Of a stretch of DNA of 14,874 nucleotides, positions 14,272 to 14,874 are shown piece by piece. The position numbers and the translations under genes are program-made. The stretch comes from an uncultured Sphingorhabdus sp. (lineage in GTDB: Bacteria > Pseudomonadota > Alphaproteobacteria > Sphingomonadales > Sphingomonadaceae): NCBI GenBank assembly GCA_937873665.1, contig CALMYW010000392.1, positions 1 through 14,874 of the forward strand, read 5' to 3'. Numbering within the stretch: position 1 is the stretch's first letter; every line of letters starts with the position of its first letter. The notes under the pieces were generated by a model. That model did not search any database and was not told the origin of the DNA. It saw nothing but the letters and a program-made list of their open reading frames with translations.

Positions 14272-14727
14272 TGAACCGACGCAGGTTTCCGGCCGCTCCT
14301 ATGTGGGTTGAAGCTCTCGGTTGAGAGCGGCGTAGTAACTCTGCTCGAACTCGACGGGTGGGACGTAGCCCAGGCTCGAGTGGAGCGGGTGGTTGTCGTA
14401 CCACTCGACCCACGCGGCGGTAACGTACTCGCCGTCGGCGAGCGTCTTGTACGGCCCGTCGTGGAAGATCGACGAACGCAAGCACTCGGCCTTGTACAGC
14501 CCGTTGATCGTCTCCATGAGGGCGTTGTCGTAGGCGTCGCCGACGCTGCCGATCGACGGTTCTTCCCCTCAAGGGCGAGGCGTTCAGTGAACGCCACAGG
14601 AATATTGGCTGCCCGCATCCGAGTGGCTGATCAGCGATTTCGGCTCGACCGGGTGCCCCTCACGGTCGCGCTTCCACAGCGCCATCCGCAGCGGCGTCAT
14701 CACCAGGTCCGTGGCCCTGGTCGTCGC
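14272..14727 (-). mobile_element. Truncated IS3-family insertion sequence
   Basis: The left edge begins TGAACCGACGCAGGTTTCC (14272-14290), which fits an IS3-type terminal repeat (TGA..) sitting directly against ISL3 transposase codons. It holds the C-terminal part of an OrfB transposase (next entry). The other end and OrfA are missing; recognisable IS3 sequence stops near 14727, where a different repeat-bearing segment begins. Orientation is minus. The exact right edge is uncertain by some tens of bases. Confidence 0.7.
14299..14727 (-). pseudogene. IS3-family OrfB transposase fragment with frameshifts
   Basis: In order on the minus strand the pieces are TDLVMTPLRMALWKRDREGH, then SLISHSDAGSQY (with Asp at 14617-14619). 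A frameshift near 14597-14601 is followed by VAFTERLALEG. A second frameshift near 14562-14566 is followed by EPSIGSVGDAYDNALMETIN (catalytic Glu at 14512-14514) and WYDNHPLHSSLGYVPPVEF, ending LQPT and stop. This is the second Asp and the Glu of the DDE triad; the first Asp lies in the missing N-terminal part. Each frameshift is a net change of one or two bases that breaks an otherwise well-kept sequence, so inactivation may be fairly recent. It cannot make an active enzyme. Confidence 0.85.
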
Positions 14728-14819
14728 TGTGAGTATTCGGAGGTTTGAGAGCCACCGGTTATTGAGGTTGGGAGCCACCGTTATTGTCTTTCCTGAGTTG
14801 CACATGTTGACGGTTTGCC
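14728..14819. mobile_element. Repeat-bearing segment, possible IS21-like end
   Basis: Starting at TGTGAGTATTCGG (14728), this segment replaces the expected upstream part of the IS3 transposase and reads as no recognisable protein. It contains two tandem units (14741-14786). Multiple short repeats at the terminus and a TGT start are known for IS21-family elements, so an IS21-like end is my best guess, from memory of the family only. No istA or istB coding sequence is visible. An unrelated non-coding fragment is the alternative. Confidence 0.35.
14741..14786. repeat. Two imperfect tandem repeats (24 and 22 bp)
   Basis: AGGTTTGAGAGCCACCGGTT plus ATTG (14741-14764) is followed at once by AGGTTGGGAGCCACCGTTAT plus TG (14765-14786). 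The units share AGGTT, the core GAGCCACCG and TTATTG. They are likely transposase-binding repeats at an element's end; see the surrounding entry. Confidence 0.7.
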
Positions 14820-14874
14820 GGCTCTTCCGGAATCAGAGTGCATTGATCCGATCCTGAAGCCGGCCGGAGTGGAT
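14820..14874 (-). mobile_element. Second ISL3-family-like element end, runs off the window
   Basis: GGCTCTTCCGGAATCAGAGT (14820-14839) is the terminal repeat and is followed by transposase codons up to the window edge. The whole stretch is a diverged direct repeat of 14173-14226, including the shared CGGAGTGGAT. Whether the element is complete depends on sequence beyond the window. Confidence 0.65.
14833..14874 (-). CDS. ISL3-family transposase, C-terminal end only (partial)
   Basis: Thirteen codons and a stop are visible on the minus strand: IHSGRLQDRINAL, ending with TGA inside the terminal repeat. It matches the remnant at 14186-14271 (IHSGGLQARNHAL) at most positions and looks like the usual end of actinobacterial ISL3 transposases. 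The 5' part lies outside the window, so whether it is intact cannot be told. Confidence 0.6.
   Translation of the reverse strand: MHSGRLQDRINAL

Noticed and set aside
14741..14786. CRISPR-like repeats
   Set aside because: Only two units, directly adjacent with no spacer, and no cas genes; a tandem repeat at an element end fits better.
1..14874. tRNA, rRNA or riboswitch
   Set aside because: No tRNA-like cloverleaf, rRNA segment or known riboswitch core was seen in the intergenic regions on either strand.

Overview
The window looks like chromosome of a high-GC Gram-positive (Actinomycetota). The evidence is a bacterial Ku with a long lysine-rich tail, candidate leaderless promoters (a -10 hexamer 6-7 bases before the start codon), GTG starts, and ISL3/IS3 remnants resembling those of mycolic-acid actinobacteria. 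A Mycobacteriales genus (Dietzia, Gordonia, Rhodococcus or Corynebacterium type) is my guess; the sequence does not settle it.

Left part (1-2880): ku (897-1892, + strand) is bracketed by two minus-strand paralogous genes, 230-814 and 2172-2756. Each encodes a 194-residue exported or membrane-anchored DUF218 (YdcF/SanA/ElyC) protein. The two proteins match at about 132 of 194 positions in an ungapped hand count and share four cysteines. The duplication reaches beyond the genes: each copy has a GC-rich hairpin 3' of the gene and a TANNNT-type -10 before its GTG, and copy 2 also carries what looks like a relic of the ku promoter and start. This part is clearly richer in GC than the rest.

Central part (2858-14027): a perfect 20-bp palindrome and a second small dyad precede one dense, co-directional nine-gene operon for a Wzx/Wzy-type surface polysaccharide. 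The order is: Wzz/BY-kinase fusion (chain-length control), CapD/WbpM-like membrane 4,6-dehydratase, WbpA-like UDP-GlcNAc 6-dehydrogenase, WbpD-like N-acetyltransferase, WbpE-like aminotransferase, WbpB/WlbA-like 3-dehydrogenase, Wzy-like polymerase, one GT-B glycosyltransferase, and Wzx-like flippase. The four Wbp-type enzymes form a complete route from UDP-GlcNAc to UDP-2,3-diacetamido-2,3-dideoxy-D-glucuronate. From 6277 on, most genes overlap or nearly touch, which suggests translational coupling. No initiating sugar-phosphate transferase, no WbpI-type epimerase and no second glycosyltransferase is present, so the cluster is incomplete in this window. Base composition drifts towards AT through the polymerase, glycosyltransferase and flippase genes, as expected for exchanged serotype-type DNA.

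Right part (14028-14874): no intact gene. It is a pile of insertion-sequence debris. An ISL3-type end with the last residues of its transposase is cut by the end of an IS3-family element whose transposase is frameshifted and truncated. That element is itself cut by a segment with two tandem repeats that may be an IS21-like end. A second ISL3-type end then runs off the window. The repeat-rich boundary is a plausible breakpoint where the rest of the polysaccharide locus was lost or rearranged.
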